Made by a program: the position numbers and the translations under genes. 34,772 nucleotides of DNA from Emiliania huxleyi CCMP1516 (lineage: Eukaryota > Haptophyta > Isochrysidales > Noelaerhabdaceae): positions 28,879 through 63,650 of the forward strand of contig NW_005198768.1 of NCBI RefSeq assembly GCF_000372725.1, given 5' to 3'. Of the stretch, positions 9,478-19,302 are shown piece after piece. Numbering within the stretch: position 1 is the first letter of the stretch; every line of letters starts with the position of its first letter. Under the pieces are notes generated by a model. That model was not told the DNA's origin. It was given only the letters and a program-made list of their open reading frames with translations, and did no database searches.

Positions 9478-9898
9478 ACGAGGCGTCAGGAAGAGATGTG
9501 TCCCTGGTGTTTATGTGAACGGAGGGACACGCGTGATTCGGAGGGTGCGCGCCAGTCCCGTTCCAGGTGTCGTATTTGGAGCCTTGGTAAAATTGTTTGG
9601 GAAATTCTTTCTCACACGACACTGGGCACGGGCTCGACTTTCGCTCTCACCTGGCAACCCTGTCTGCACGTCTCGCGCGCGCGTGAACAGGGCTCCAGGC
9701 CCCAAATGACGTGTGAGTGTTAGAGTTGTTTGGTATTTCTAAAAATCTCTCTCTCTCGGGCTCGATGAGGTGACTTGGACCACCAAGAATTGGCTGGGGC
9801 TGCAGTTGAAGGCTTGAAGCAGCGTATCTCGGTCGTTCTTCACACGGCAATCGCAGAGCAGATGGTCAATGAATGGGGTTTGTGGAGCGTCCAGGGAT

Positions 9899-9973
9899 GT
9901 CCAGAAGGTCCAGAAGGTGTCCAGAAGATGTCCAGAAGGTGTCCAGAAGATGTCCAGAAGGTGTCCAGAAGGT
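9899..9973. repeat. 11-bp minisatellite, GTCCAGAAGGT/GTCCAGAAGAT units
   Basis: About 6.5 copies of an 11-bp unit alternating between two variants. Read on the minus strand, the coding sense of the surrounding broken gene, it is pyrimidine-rich (CCTTCTGGACA-like). This is the same orientation and unit length as the intronic minisatellites in the neurobeachin gene. Confidence 0.9.
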
Positions 9974-10030
9974 TGGAAAAGAATGTGGGAACGTCTAGAG
10001 GGTCCTCTGCATCGAAGGCCTTGCCGGCGA

Positions 10031-10130
10031 AAGGCGTTGAGGCGGAGACGAGGCGCGCGGCTTCGCGGTTGTTGACGGCGAAGGCGTTGAGGCGGAGACG
10101 AGGCGCGCGGCTTCGCGGTTGTTGACGGCG
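10031..10130. repeat. Exact 50-bp tandem duplication
   Basis: Bases 10031-10080 and 10081-10130 are identical over all 50 positions. They lie in the coding part of the minus-strand broken gene. Removing one copy restores the reading frame across the site, so the event is recent and either inactivating or spliced out. Confidence 0.95.
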
Positions 10131-10533
10131 CTGTCTCCGAGGGACGGGTAGTTCTTGACGTGTACATCCCGCGCCTTGACGAGCTCCTTCCTGGTGCGCG
10201 AACCAGTCCTTGTGATTCTTGATGGCAGCGAGCGCCCGCGGCCGCGGGTACGTGGATTTGCAAGTGCCATTGAGAATCGCGTCGGTAGCTGGAAGGGACT
10301 CGGGCTCGGGGAGCGGGACGCTCTTGGGGTAGAACTCAGTCAAGTTGTTCCCAATCAGCCAAAACTGTTTGTTTCGACCGGGGTGCAATCCGTGAATGTT
10401 TCCAGCTCAGGCACGCAGAAAGTGAAGGCTACAGCATCCTCGCAGCTTACGTCATGAGGTACGAACAGTATGCTAAGAGAGAGAGACCCCCGAGACGGCA
10501 AAGGAGCCCGAACCCAGGTCGAAAAGCGCCGAT

Positions 10534-11076
10534 ATGGTGGCCTCACCATCCCCCGACGATGTGGCTCCATCGCCGGCAGCGCCGGCTCCTCCTCCGCCGG
10601 AGACACCGCCGGTCCAGCCAACGGCCGTCCGGATGGTCGACCACCTCTTGCAGTCGGCCAACGGTGGCGGCGGCGTCCGCTTGCTCCGCCGCTCCGCCGT
10701 GCACCAGGCCATCTCGCTCATCGGCTACCTGGAGGTGCCTGATGCCAAGGCGGACGCGCTGCGCCGGCTGCGCGACCTGCTTCGTCGCTCCGTCTTCAAC
10801 TTGTGGACGTGCACCGTCGGCGGGCTGCGCACGACGTCGGTCCTGCTCGGCTGGCTCACGCCACCGCCCGGCAGTGCCGAGGTGCTCGACGAGGTGCTCG
10901 CGCTGCTGGCGACGCTCGGCTCCCACGCCGCCACCTCGGACGAGGTCTGCACCCTCCTCGGCCTCGCGCGCCAGTCGATCGAGCGAGGCGGCGCGGCGGC
11001 GCTGCCCCGGCCTCAGCAGCTCCTCGACTTGCTGGTGGCGTGGTGCGGCGGCGGCGGCGGCGAGGGCGAGGGTGGC

Positions 11077-11159
<83 letters not shown>

Positions 11160-11161
11160 GC

Positions 11162-11193
<32 letters not shown>

Positions 11194-11674
11194 GCAGCCC
11201 CGCCCGTCGCGCCTCGCCAAGTCTTTGACCTGGACGGGTGGGGGTCCGGGCTCGCTCTGCCAGCCGAGCTGACCGCCTCCCTCCTTGCGCAAGACTTTGC
11301 CTTTGGCTGCTGGCTGCGCGTCGAGGTGGGCGCTGCGGATGACTGCGTGCTCTTTGCGCTGCACCGCGGTGCGCGCCCGCCGGCCGGCGAGGCGGCGCCG
11401 CCGCCGCCGACGACGCCCGAGGGGATGACGGTGAAGCTGCGCGTGGCGCGGCAGCAGCTGCTCATCATCCTGCACGGCGGAGAGCAGGGCAAGCTGCGCC
11501 GTTCGCTGCCGCAGCAGGCCAACCTCGCCGTCTCCGTGCAGCCCGGCCGATGGCACCTCCTCCTCGTCTCCTTCCGGCGGAGGCCGATGCTGCGCGGCGG
11601 CGGTGCGGAGGCGTTCGCAGTGCTGGATGGGCGGCGGACGCCGCCCGTCGCGTGCGCCTTCCCCGCCCTCCCGC

Positions 11675-11708
<34 letters not shown>

Positions 11709-14700
11709 GCCGTTTCGCTTGCGCGTCGGCTCTCCGGAGCCGCTCGGCGCTCCCGAGGACGGCGCGTCCTCCCTTCCGTCCGGCGTGGCGGCGGGCTTCA
11801 CTGGGCAGGTTGGCCCCGTCTTCTGCCTGCAGGGGTCGCCCACTGACGCCGAGGCCGCCGCGATGTGGCGCGCGGGTCCGAGCTGCGCCCTGCCCGCCGC
11901 CGCGCTCGCCGCCGCCGCCGCTGGCTCCCGCGTGCTGAGCACCTCGCTGGCGTCGACGCGGCCTTGCCGCCTCGCCGCCTTCTACCCCCCCGCCGCGGCG
12001 AGCCAGGGCGCGTGCGGCGACGTCGGGCCGGCGAGGTGTCGGCCGTTGGCTCTGGGCGGCGGCGTCACGTTGCTGCGCCCGCGCCTGATCGGGACCGCCC
12101 TCGGAGGGCCGCTCCCCATCCTTCCGCTCCTGCACTTGCTGCGCGCCGGCGGGGGAGCACCCTCCCCCGTCCCGTGCACTCGCTCGCTGTCCGCGTCCGC
12201 CGCCGCCGCGCAGAAGCACTTGCAGAGGAGCCGGAGCCGAGACAAGGGCGCGGAGGCGTGGTCGGCAGCAGGCGCCGACGCGATCGCGGCGCGCGTGATC
12301 GCCGCGCTCACGGCGGCCCTGTCTGGCGGAGAGCTGATGGCGGTGGAGCTGGAGCAGAGCGGCGGCGTGCCTATGCTCGCGCACCTGCTGCGCGAGGCGT
12401 CGCCGCGCATCTTGACGGAGGAGACGCTCGACGCGCTCGCGGCACTCGAGCGGGCGCTGGCGCCGCACGAGGCGCTGTCCGACGCGCTGCTCCTGCACCT
12501 CCTTCTCGACATGAGGCTGTGGCGTCGCGCGGCCCCGCGCGTGCTGCCCCTTGTGATGCGGCTGCTGCGCACCTCCGCAGGGGCGGCGCCCCGCCAGTGG
12601 GTACGCACCGGCGCGGTGGGCGTGCTGGTCGAGAACCTCCTCGAGGCGAGGGCCGCCCCCTCGCTGTGCCAGCTGGCCGACCCCGCACCGCCCGAAGACG
12701 ACGAGTCGGCCTGGCAGCGCCGCGCCTGGGCCCTCGCGATGGACGTGCTTGCGGCGGCGGCGGAGACGGCCGTTGGCCTGCCGCGCGCGGCGTTGGGGTA
12801 CGTGGTGCATGCCGTGGTGTCGAGCGGGGACGCCGTGCCCCGCGCGGCGCTGCTGCGCATGCTGCTCGCCCTCTCCTTCTCGCCCGACCTCCGCACGATC
12901 AGCGCTTTGCTCGCGGGACCGGTGCCCGACCTGCCCCGCCGCGCCGCCCTCGACTTGGGCCTCGTCAGCGGGGGAGGAGGAGGAGGAGGAGGAGGCGACG
13001 AAGGCGGCGGCGGCGGCGGTCCAAGCTGGAGCCTGCTGAGCTGCCTGCTGCCGCTGCTGCCGAGCGCGCCGGCGGAGCAGGAGCCGGAGGTGACGCAGCT
13101 CCTGGTGCGACTCATCTCGCGCGTGCTCGCGCTCGCGCGCTCCGCCCCGGACCCCGAGGCGCGGGCGGCGGCCGCGGCGTGGGCCGCAGAGACGTGGGAG
13201 GCGGGGGGCTGGGCGTGGCTCAGTGAGCGCGTGGCGACAGCGTGCCCCGACGAGGCGCTGCTTGACGCCCTCACGCAGCTCGTCCTCGGCTCGAGCGCGC
13301 CGGGTTGGGCAGACGGACGCGTCGCGCCGGCCGCGGCTGCCGAGGCGGGCGCGGGCGCGCCACCGCTCGTGGCTCGCGTCGACGATCACATCAGCCTCGC
13401 TGACGACGCGGCGGGCCGCTTCGCGCACCCCGAGGCGCTCCCGCCGCTGCTCGGGCTGGGCGTCGGCTCGTCGGCTGTGCTGCAGGCGACCCTGCTGCAG
13501 TCGCTCTTTCCTAGACCTTTCCTGGACCTTTCCTGGACCCTTCCTGCAGGCGACCCTGCTGCAGTCGCTCTCGCTCTGGCTCCGCCGGTCGGAGGACGGC
13601 GACAACCAGCGCGCGCTCGCGGCGCAGCTGGGGTGGGAGCAGCCCGTCTGCGCCATCCTCAACCAGACGCGCGCCGCCACGTCGCCGGACGGCCGCGCGT
13701 GCCACGCTCTCTGCTCGCAGCTGCTGGTCGATTTTGTGCTCTGCTCGCTGCGCCGGCCGGGAGGCTGGCCCGACACGATGCGCACCCTCACCACGCTCGA
13801 GCTCTACACCGCCGAGCCGAGCGCCTCCAAGCGGCAGCTCCTCGCCACCGTCCTCGAGACCCTCCGCCCCGCGCTGCCCGCCAGCCTCGCCGCGCTGGTC
13901 GCGGCCCCGCTCGAGGGGGGCGCGCGCGAGGGGCCGCGGGTCGACCCGCTCTGGAGCAACCTTGTGCGGCTAGCCTCCCTCGTGCACGCCACCGTCCTCG
14001 AGGCGGGCGCCGCCGCGCAGGCGGGAGGCCGCGCGCGCGCCGGCTCCGGCGCGGCGGGCGGCGGGCACGGCCGGCTGGGCGCTGCGGCCGCCACCGGGTC
14101 GGCGCTGCTGCACCGGCTCGGCGGGGCGATGGCTCAAGGACTGAGTGCGGTCAAACCGTCACCCTCGCAGCCGGCCGTCAAGCGCGACGCGTCCGCAGAG
14201 TCGCCATCGGGTCCTTGGCGCCGCCTCCAGACCAACGCGGAGCTGTCGGCGGCGGTGAGCGGCGCGCCGAAGGCTCGCCTCTCCCCGCCGCCGCGTGCCG
14301 CCGCCGACGTCGAGGCGAGGCGGAGTCCTAGACCTTTCCTAGACCGTTCCTGGACCTTTCGTGGACCCTTCCTGTAGGCGAGCTCCGAGGCGGGGTCCGA
14401 GGTTAGCTGCAGCGAGGTTAGCTTCAGCGAGGCCGCCGGCGGGGTGAGAGGCGCCGCCGGCACCGGTGCTGCGTCGCCGTCGCCGTCCGCCGCAGTGTCG
14501 CCGCCGGCCACTGCTGCGGCGGCGCTCGACTCCACTCTCTCCCGCGACAGCGACGGGCGGTGGGCCGACGCGGGCCTGGCTCTGGCGCTGCTGCGCTGGC
14601 TCGACGCGCTGGTCGTGCACGCGATGGTCGAGCCGGCGGCCACTGTGTTGGTTCACTCGACCGCCGCCGAGCTGGCGCCACACGCCGGGGCGGACAGCGG

Positions 14701-17700
14701 CGGGAGTGGCGGCGGCGAGGGGGGCGGCGCCACGTTTTGCGAGGTTGCGCTGGCGATGCAGCTGCTGCTGCTCCAGGAGGGGGGCGGCGCCCAGCCGGCG
14801 GACGGGGGTGCCGCAGATGGGGGAGCGGGGCCGCTCGAGCCCGCACGCCAGCTCGACGAGCTGCTAACTCGCGCGGCTGTCTGGTGCGAGAGGCCCTTTC
14901 TCGAGCCGTCTCCTCAGCAGCAGCCGTCGCGGGGCACGCCCACTCTCTCCTCACGCGGCGGCTCTCTCCTCTCCGGCCGCGACCCCTCGACGCGCGTCGG
15001 TAGCTTCGAGTCGACCGGGAGCGGGCAGGACTCCGCGGCGGAGGCGGCGGGGACGTGGCAGCTGCGGCAGCTCGGCCGCGCGATCGGCCGGCTCCTCCAC
15101 GCCCTCTGGCCTCCCGCCGGCATGCCGCCGCCGCCCGCGGCGGTGACGTCTGCCGCGGGGCCCGCGCTGCAGGCGCTGCTGGGCGCGGCGTGTCGGCTGA
15201 TGGGTATCGGCCGGCCGCCGCCGACGCTGCGCGCCGGCGTGGCAGCCGAGACCTTTCTCGAGGCCAAGGAGTCGTGGCTGTGGCTGCTCGCCCAGGAGCC
15301 GCTCGCCGAGGCGCTCGAGGGGCTGTCGCTCGGCCGCTCGGCCGCACTCGAGGCGGCACTCGCGCGCCAGTCGCGGCAGGACGCCCTCGTCACGGCCACC
15401 GAGGCGCGGCAGCGCGACGTGCGCCGGCAGGTGGAGAGGCTAGACCTTTCCTGGACCTTTCCTATTTCCTGGACCTCTCCCAGACCTTTCCCAGACTTTC
15501 CTAGACCTTTCCTAGACCTCTCCCAGACCTTTCCTAGACCTTTCCTGGACCTTTCCTGGACCTTTCCTAGACCTTTCCTAGACCTCTCCCAGACCTTTCC
15601 TAGACCTCTCCTAGCGCCGGCAGGTGGAGAGTCTCGCCGGCGAGGCGTCGGCGTCGAGCCGCGCACTCTCTTCCGAGATGAGTACCCGCGCCGCGATCTC
15701 GCGCGCGTCGCGCGCCCGCCGGCGCAAGGCGGCCGCCGCGGCGTGGGCGCGCACATGGGGCGAGCTCCGGCTCTCGAGCTCTGTCTGGAGCGCGGACGGC
15801 GACGGCGAGGCGCCCCCAGCGCACCTCCTCCGCGTGTGCGACCAGACCGACAGCCGCTCGCGGCGCATGCTCCTGCTGCCCGGCGAGCCCGCTCCGGACA
15901 CACCGCCAGACTCGCCGCGCCGCGCGGACGCGGGGGACGGGGGCGGCGCCGGCGGCGCGACGAGCGGGGCTAGCCGATGGAGCGCGCTGCAGGCGTCCGC
16001 GACGTCGGCTGAGGTTGCGGCGACCGCGGCCGGCGGCGGCGGCGGCGCGGCGGCCGACGGCGGCGGCGCAGCGGCGACCCCGTACCTGCGCATCCTCGGC
16101 GCCGTGCGCGCGTTCAAGTCGATGGGCTCGAGCGTCGTGAGCAGCGTGAGCGGAGAGAGTCCGGCGGTGGCGGCGGCCGAGGAGGAGGAGGAGGAGGGCG
16201 AGGAGGAGGGCGAGGCGGCGGCCGAGGCGGAGGCGGTGGCGCTCGAGGGCGATTCGCAAGTCTTCTCGCTCGAGGCGGCCCTCCGGCCCCGGCCGCGCGC
16301 ACACCCACGGTTGCGCTCAGAGCCTGAACTGGGCTGGCGCAACCCTCTAGGCGGACCTCGTGCGGCCACACGGGCTGCTTCCCGGCCGCCTCTACCTCTC
16401 CGACTCGAAGCTGCGCTTCATCAGCTCGGGCGAGGCGCCGAGCCGCGTCGCCGGCGCGGCCGGCAGCCCGGCGCGTGCAGCGCGCTGAGAAGGGAGTCCC
16501 TTCACAGCCGCCTCACCGTGAACAGGCGCCCCGGCGTGCAGCGAGCAGGTGGCGCGCGATGCAGCCCTGTCGTGGCCGCTCTCGTCGGTGGCGCAGATGC
16601 AGCGGCGGCGCTACCTAATGGTGCACACGGCGCTGGAGCTCCTCGACGACGACGGCGACTCGATCCTGCTCAACTTCCGGACGAAGCGCTCGCGCACGCA
16701 GGTGCGCTCGTGGATCAAGCGCAAGTGCTCGCTCACGTACCGCGACCGCGACCGGTCGGCGCGGACCGCGTTTGGCAAGATGCTCTCCGAGCTGCAGGAG
16801 GCGTGGCAGCGGCGCGAGCTCTCCAACTTCGACTACCTCATGAAGCTCAACGAGATGGCGGGCCGCTCGTACAACGACCTCAACCAGTACCCGGTCCTGC
16901 CGTGGGTGCTCTCCGACTTTCCTAGACCTTTCCTAGACCTTTCCTGGACCTTTCCTAGGTCCTGCCGTGGGTGCTCTCCGACTACGCCTCGCCCACGCTC
17001 AACCTGGCCGACCCGGCCGTCTTCCGCGACCTCTCCAAGCCGATGGGGGCGCAGGACCCGGCGCAGGCCGATCTGGTCCGCCAGACCTACGAGCTGTTTG
17101 ACGACCCGGACATCCCCCGCTTCCACTACGGCTCGCACTACTCGACGACGGGCACCTTCTAGGAACCTTCTAGGAACCTTCTAGGAACCTTCTAGGCTCT
17201 CACTACTCGACGATGGGGTTCGTGCTCTACTACCTGCTCCGCCTCGAGCCCTTCACCTCGCACCACAAGGCGCTGCAGTCGGGCCGCTTTGACCACGCGG
17301 ACCGGCTCTTCCACTCGCTCGGCCAGACGTGCCGCTCCTGCACGCACGCGTCCACCGACCTTTCCCAGACCTTTCCTAGACCTTTCCTGGACCTTTCCTA
17401 GGTACCACTCCTGCACGCACTCGTCCTCCGACGTCAAGGAGCTCGTCCCCGAGCTCTTCTGCCTCCCCGACGTGCTGCTCAACCGCAACGGCCTCTCGCT
17501 CGGCACGCGGCAGGACGGACAAGCCGTCGACGACGTGCGGCTGCCGCCGTGGGCTTCGGACGCCGTCGACTTCGTCGCAAAGCACCGCGCGGCCCTCGAG
17601 TGCGACCACGTGTCCGAGCGGCTGCACCAGTGGGTCGACCTCATCTTTGGCGCCAAGCAGCGCGGCCCGGCGGCGGCCGGCGCGCTCAACGTCTTCTTCT

Positions 17701-18902
17701 ACCTGACCTACGAGGGGACGGTCGACCTGTCGGGCCTTTCGTCCGCCGAGGGGCGGCGCGCGCTGCAGGCGCAGATCAAAAACTTTGGGCAGACGCCGCC
17801 GCAGCTCTTCACATCGCCGCACCCGAGACGGCGGCCCGCCCCGCCGCCGCCGCCGCTCGGCGCGTGGCCGATCTGCGACCCGACCCCCGTGCGTCCCGTC
17901 GGGGCGCTGCGCGTGCCTTCGGTGCCGGCGGCGCTGCACAGCGGCGGCGACGACTCCTTCCTTCTGCTCGACATGGAGCGGCAGCTCACGCTCTACCGCG
18001 GACCGGTCGGCGAGGGCGCGCGTGCGAGCGCCATCGGCGACGTCGCCGCCCTGCCCGCGTTTGCGCCGGGCGTGACCATCGCTCGCGCCGTCTGCCTCGC
18101 CGCCACTGACGGCCAACCGTCCAAGGCGTGGCTCGCCTCGGGGGGGCACTGGGACGGCTCGCTCTGCCTGAGCACCGCGCACGGGGGCGGAGGGCTGCGC
18201 CTCCGACTCGCCGTCCACTCGGAGACCGTCACGTGCGTCGCGCTCAGCCGCTGCGCCCGCTACGTCCTCTCGGGCTCGCTCGACGCCACGGCGCTGCTGT
18301 GGGACTTTGGCAGGGCCGGGCTCGCGGGGCTCGCCGCGCCCGGCGCCGAGGCCTCGCCCCGACCGTCGCACGTGCTGCGAGGCCACGGCGGCGACGTGCT
18401 CTGCGTCGCCGTCTCGTCCGTCCTCCGGGTCTGCGCCGTCGCGTCGCGCGACGGGCACGCGTGCCTCTACCTGCTACGCGACGGGCGGCGCGTGCGGACC
18501 TTCACCTCGCCCGACGCGACGCCGATCGACGCGGTGCTCCTCTCGGACGCCGGGTACGTGCTGCTCAGCAGCTCGGCGGCCACCGCGCTGCACCTCTTCG
18601 CCCTCAACGGGCAGCGCGTCTGGTCGGCCCGGCTCGACGGCGGCGTCTCGTGCCTCTCCCTCTCGCCGTGCCACAACGCCTTGCTGCTCGGGCTCGACAC
18701 GGGCGACGTGCTGGCGTGGGCGCTCTTTGACCGCACGCCGCTCATCACCTACGAAGCCTGCCCCGGGCCCGTCGTCTGCCTCGCCGTCTCCGAGGCCCAC
18801 CTGCTGGTGGCGACGAGCACCCGCCACGTGCTCAAGTACCCGCCGCCGCCGCAGGCGGGACTGCTCACCCCGGGGCTGGTCGTCGCGAGGCCGCCGCGGT
18901 GA
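10534..18902 (+). CDS. Neurobeachin-like BEACH-WD40 protein, nine exons, 2566 aa
   Basis: Exons by frame and homology: 10534-13485, 13550-14314, 14378-15430, 15624-16274, 16351-16479, 16549-16893, 16959-17130, 17196-17328, 17402-18902 (7701 nt, divisible by three). The N-terminal helical region is interrupted by a poly-Gly tract (about 170-222). A concanavalin-A-like region follows (about 228-455; GQVGPVFCL), then an alpha-solenoid. The PH-BEACH linker contains LLPGRLYLSDSKLRFIS (about 1815-1831). The BEACH domain (about 1920-2205) contains YNDLNQYPVLPWVLSDY, FRDLSKPMG, RLEPFTSHHKALQSGRFDHA and SDVKELVPELFCLPDVLL. WD40-like repeats fill the C-terminus (e.g. CVALSRCARYVLSGSLDATA). Proteins of this class scaffold membrane trafficking and vesicle fusion or fission on endomembranes. 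Every key BEACH block is intact only after introns are removed, which confirms the joins. Five introns hold minisatellites. Introns use both GC-AG and GT-AG. Start: first ATG of the long first exon. Confidence 0.9.
11044..11190. repeat. GGC triplet tract coding poly-glycine
   Basis: An interrupted (GGC)n run inside exon 1 of the neurobeachin-like gene, giving a mostly Gly linker between the N-terminal helical part and the ConA-like region. Length polymorphism is likely. A second short tract of GCC triplets (about 11677-11707) codes poly-Ala. Confidence 0.9.
13486..13549 (+). other. Intron 1 of BEACH gene, GC-AG, minisatellite
   Basis: 64 nt, donor CAG/GCGACC, acceptor CCTGCAG/GCGACC, phase 0. 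A perfect 28-nt direct repeat of exon sequence (13480-13507 and 13544-13571) flanks a 36-nt CCTAGACCTTT/CCTGGACCTTT minisatellite. Joining gives VLQATLLQSLSLWLRRSED. Confidence 0.85.
14315..14377 (+). other. Intron 2 of BEACH gene, GC-AG, minisatellite
   Basis: 63 nt, donor GAG/GCGAGG, acceptor CCTGTAG/GCGAGC, phase 0, contains an in-frame TAG. The body is the CCTAGACCTTT minisatellite with point variants. Flank duplication is short (GGCGAG plus scattered matches), suggesting an older insertion. Confidence 0.75.
15431..15623 (+). other. Intron 3 of BEACH gene, GT-AG, longest minisatellite
   Basis: 193 nt, donor GGCAG/GTGGAG, acceptor CGGCAG/GTGGAG, phase 0. An 18-nt perfect direct repeat (15421-15438 and 15614-15631) flanks about 175 nt of CCTAGACCTTT, CCTGGACCTTT and CCCAGACCTTT units. 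Joining gives DVRRQVESLAGEAS. Confidence 0.85.
16275..16350 (+). other. Intron 4 of BEACH gene, GC-AG, no minisatellite
   Basis: 76 nt, donor CTCGAG/GCGGCC, acceptor CCCTCTAG/GCGGAC, phase 0. Joining gives FSLEADLVRPHGLLPGRLYL, leading into the PH-BEACH motif. Only about 10 nt around the two sites resemble each other. Confidence 0.8.
16480..16548 (+). other. Intron 5 of BEACH gene, GC-AG, no minisatellite
   Basis: 69 nt, donor GTGCA/GCGCGC, acceptor GCGAGCAG/GTGGCG, phase 0, contains an in-frame TGA. Removal connects the PH-BEACH start with WPLSSVAQMQRRRYLMVHTA. A nearby GT donor at 16475 would break the frame, so the GC donor is preferred. Confidence 0.65.
16894..16958 (+). other. Intron 6 of BEACH gene, GT-AG, minisatellite
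   Basis: 65 nt, donor CCG/GTCCTG, acceptor TTCCTAG/GTCCTG, phase 0. A perfect 26-nt exon repeat (16893-16918 and 16958-16983) flanks 39 nt of minisatellite. Joining restores the invariant BEACH motif NQYPVLPWVLSDYAS, which proves the join. Confidence 0.92.
17131..17195 (+). other. Intron 7 of BEACH gene, GC-AG, variant minisatellite
   Basis: 65 nt, donor TACG/GCTCGC, acceptor CTTCTAG/GCTCTC, phase 1. A 19-nt exon repeat with one mismatch (17130-17148 and 17195-17213) flanks a different 11-bp unit, CCTTCTAGGAA. Joining restores FHYGSHYSTMGFVLYYLLRL. Confidence 0.9.
17329..17401 (+). other. Intron 8 of BEACH gene, GT-AG, minisatellite
   Basis: 73 nt, donor CAGAC/GTGCCG, acceptor TTCCTAG/GTACCA, phase 2. 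A 25-nt exon repeat with two mismatches (17335-17359 and 17408-17432) flanks the CCTAGACCTTT minisatellite. Joining restores LGQTYHSCTHSSSDVKELVP. Confidence 0.88.
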
Positions 18903-19302
18903 GGGGTGAGCGGCGGCTGCTGCTAAGTACGTTATGTGATCTCGAGCTGTACCGTACTGTGCGACACCTGCTGTGGGCGGGGTTGGCCGTCTACGTACGT
19001 GTTTATTTTCGGCAACTCCGAGCGCGGGCCTACAACAAGCGCCAACTCCTCTTTATGCTTAAATTTTTCGCGCACGCCGCGGGCGCGGCTGGGTGGCCCT
19101 TTTGAGGCCAGACTGCACCAGAGACCAGTCTCCAGACTCCACAGAGACCTGCACTTGTGCACAGCTAGCTGCCGTCGGCATAAACACGCGCGTCGGCACT
19201 CCCACTGCTCTCTGCTGACTCATTCCCCGCCACACTGTGCCTCGAGTCACACTCCCTGGCAGGTCGCCCTCACTCCTCTGTCCTCTCTTGTCTCTATAGA
19301 TC
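18903..19302. other. Convergent 3' region
   Basis: 400 bp between the stop of the BEACH gene (plus) and the stop of the alveolin-like gene (minus). No coding sequence seen; it should hold both 3' UTRs. It is less GC-rich than the flanking exons. Confidence 0.5.

Larger units (their letters stand above)
9739..10466 (-). pseudogene. Broken minus-strand gene of unknown family
   Basis: Coding-like blocks follow each other in changing frames on the minus strand. They are: VSCEDAVAFTFCVPELETF (about 10450-10390); KQFWLIGNNLTEFYPKSVPL with AILNGTCKSTYPRPRALAAI (10375-10210); RKELVKARDVHVKNYPSLGD (10200-10140); NNREAARLVSASTPF (10125 on); and after a minisatellite, LCDCRVKNDRDTLLQAFNCS (9850-9795). 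Frame changes occur near 10390 and 10195 and at an exact 50-bp tandem duplication (10031-10130); ignoring one duplicate copy restores the frame into AGKAFDAEDPLDVPTFF. The family is not recognised. Its 5' part lies within about 100 bp of the divergent neurobeachin gene. The minisatellite may be, or may once have been, an intron. Confidence 0.45.

Noticed and set aside
10543..13794. 1083-codon minus-strand open frame opposite the BEACH gene
   Set aside because: Composition is Arg/Gln/Ala-biased low complexity produced by GC-rich codons; the plus strand has the recognised domains.
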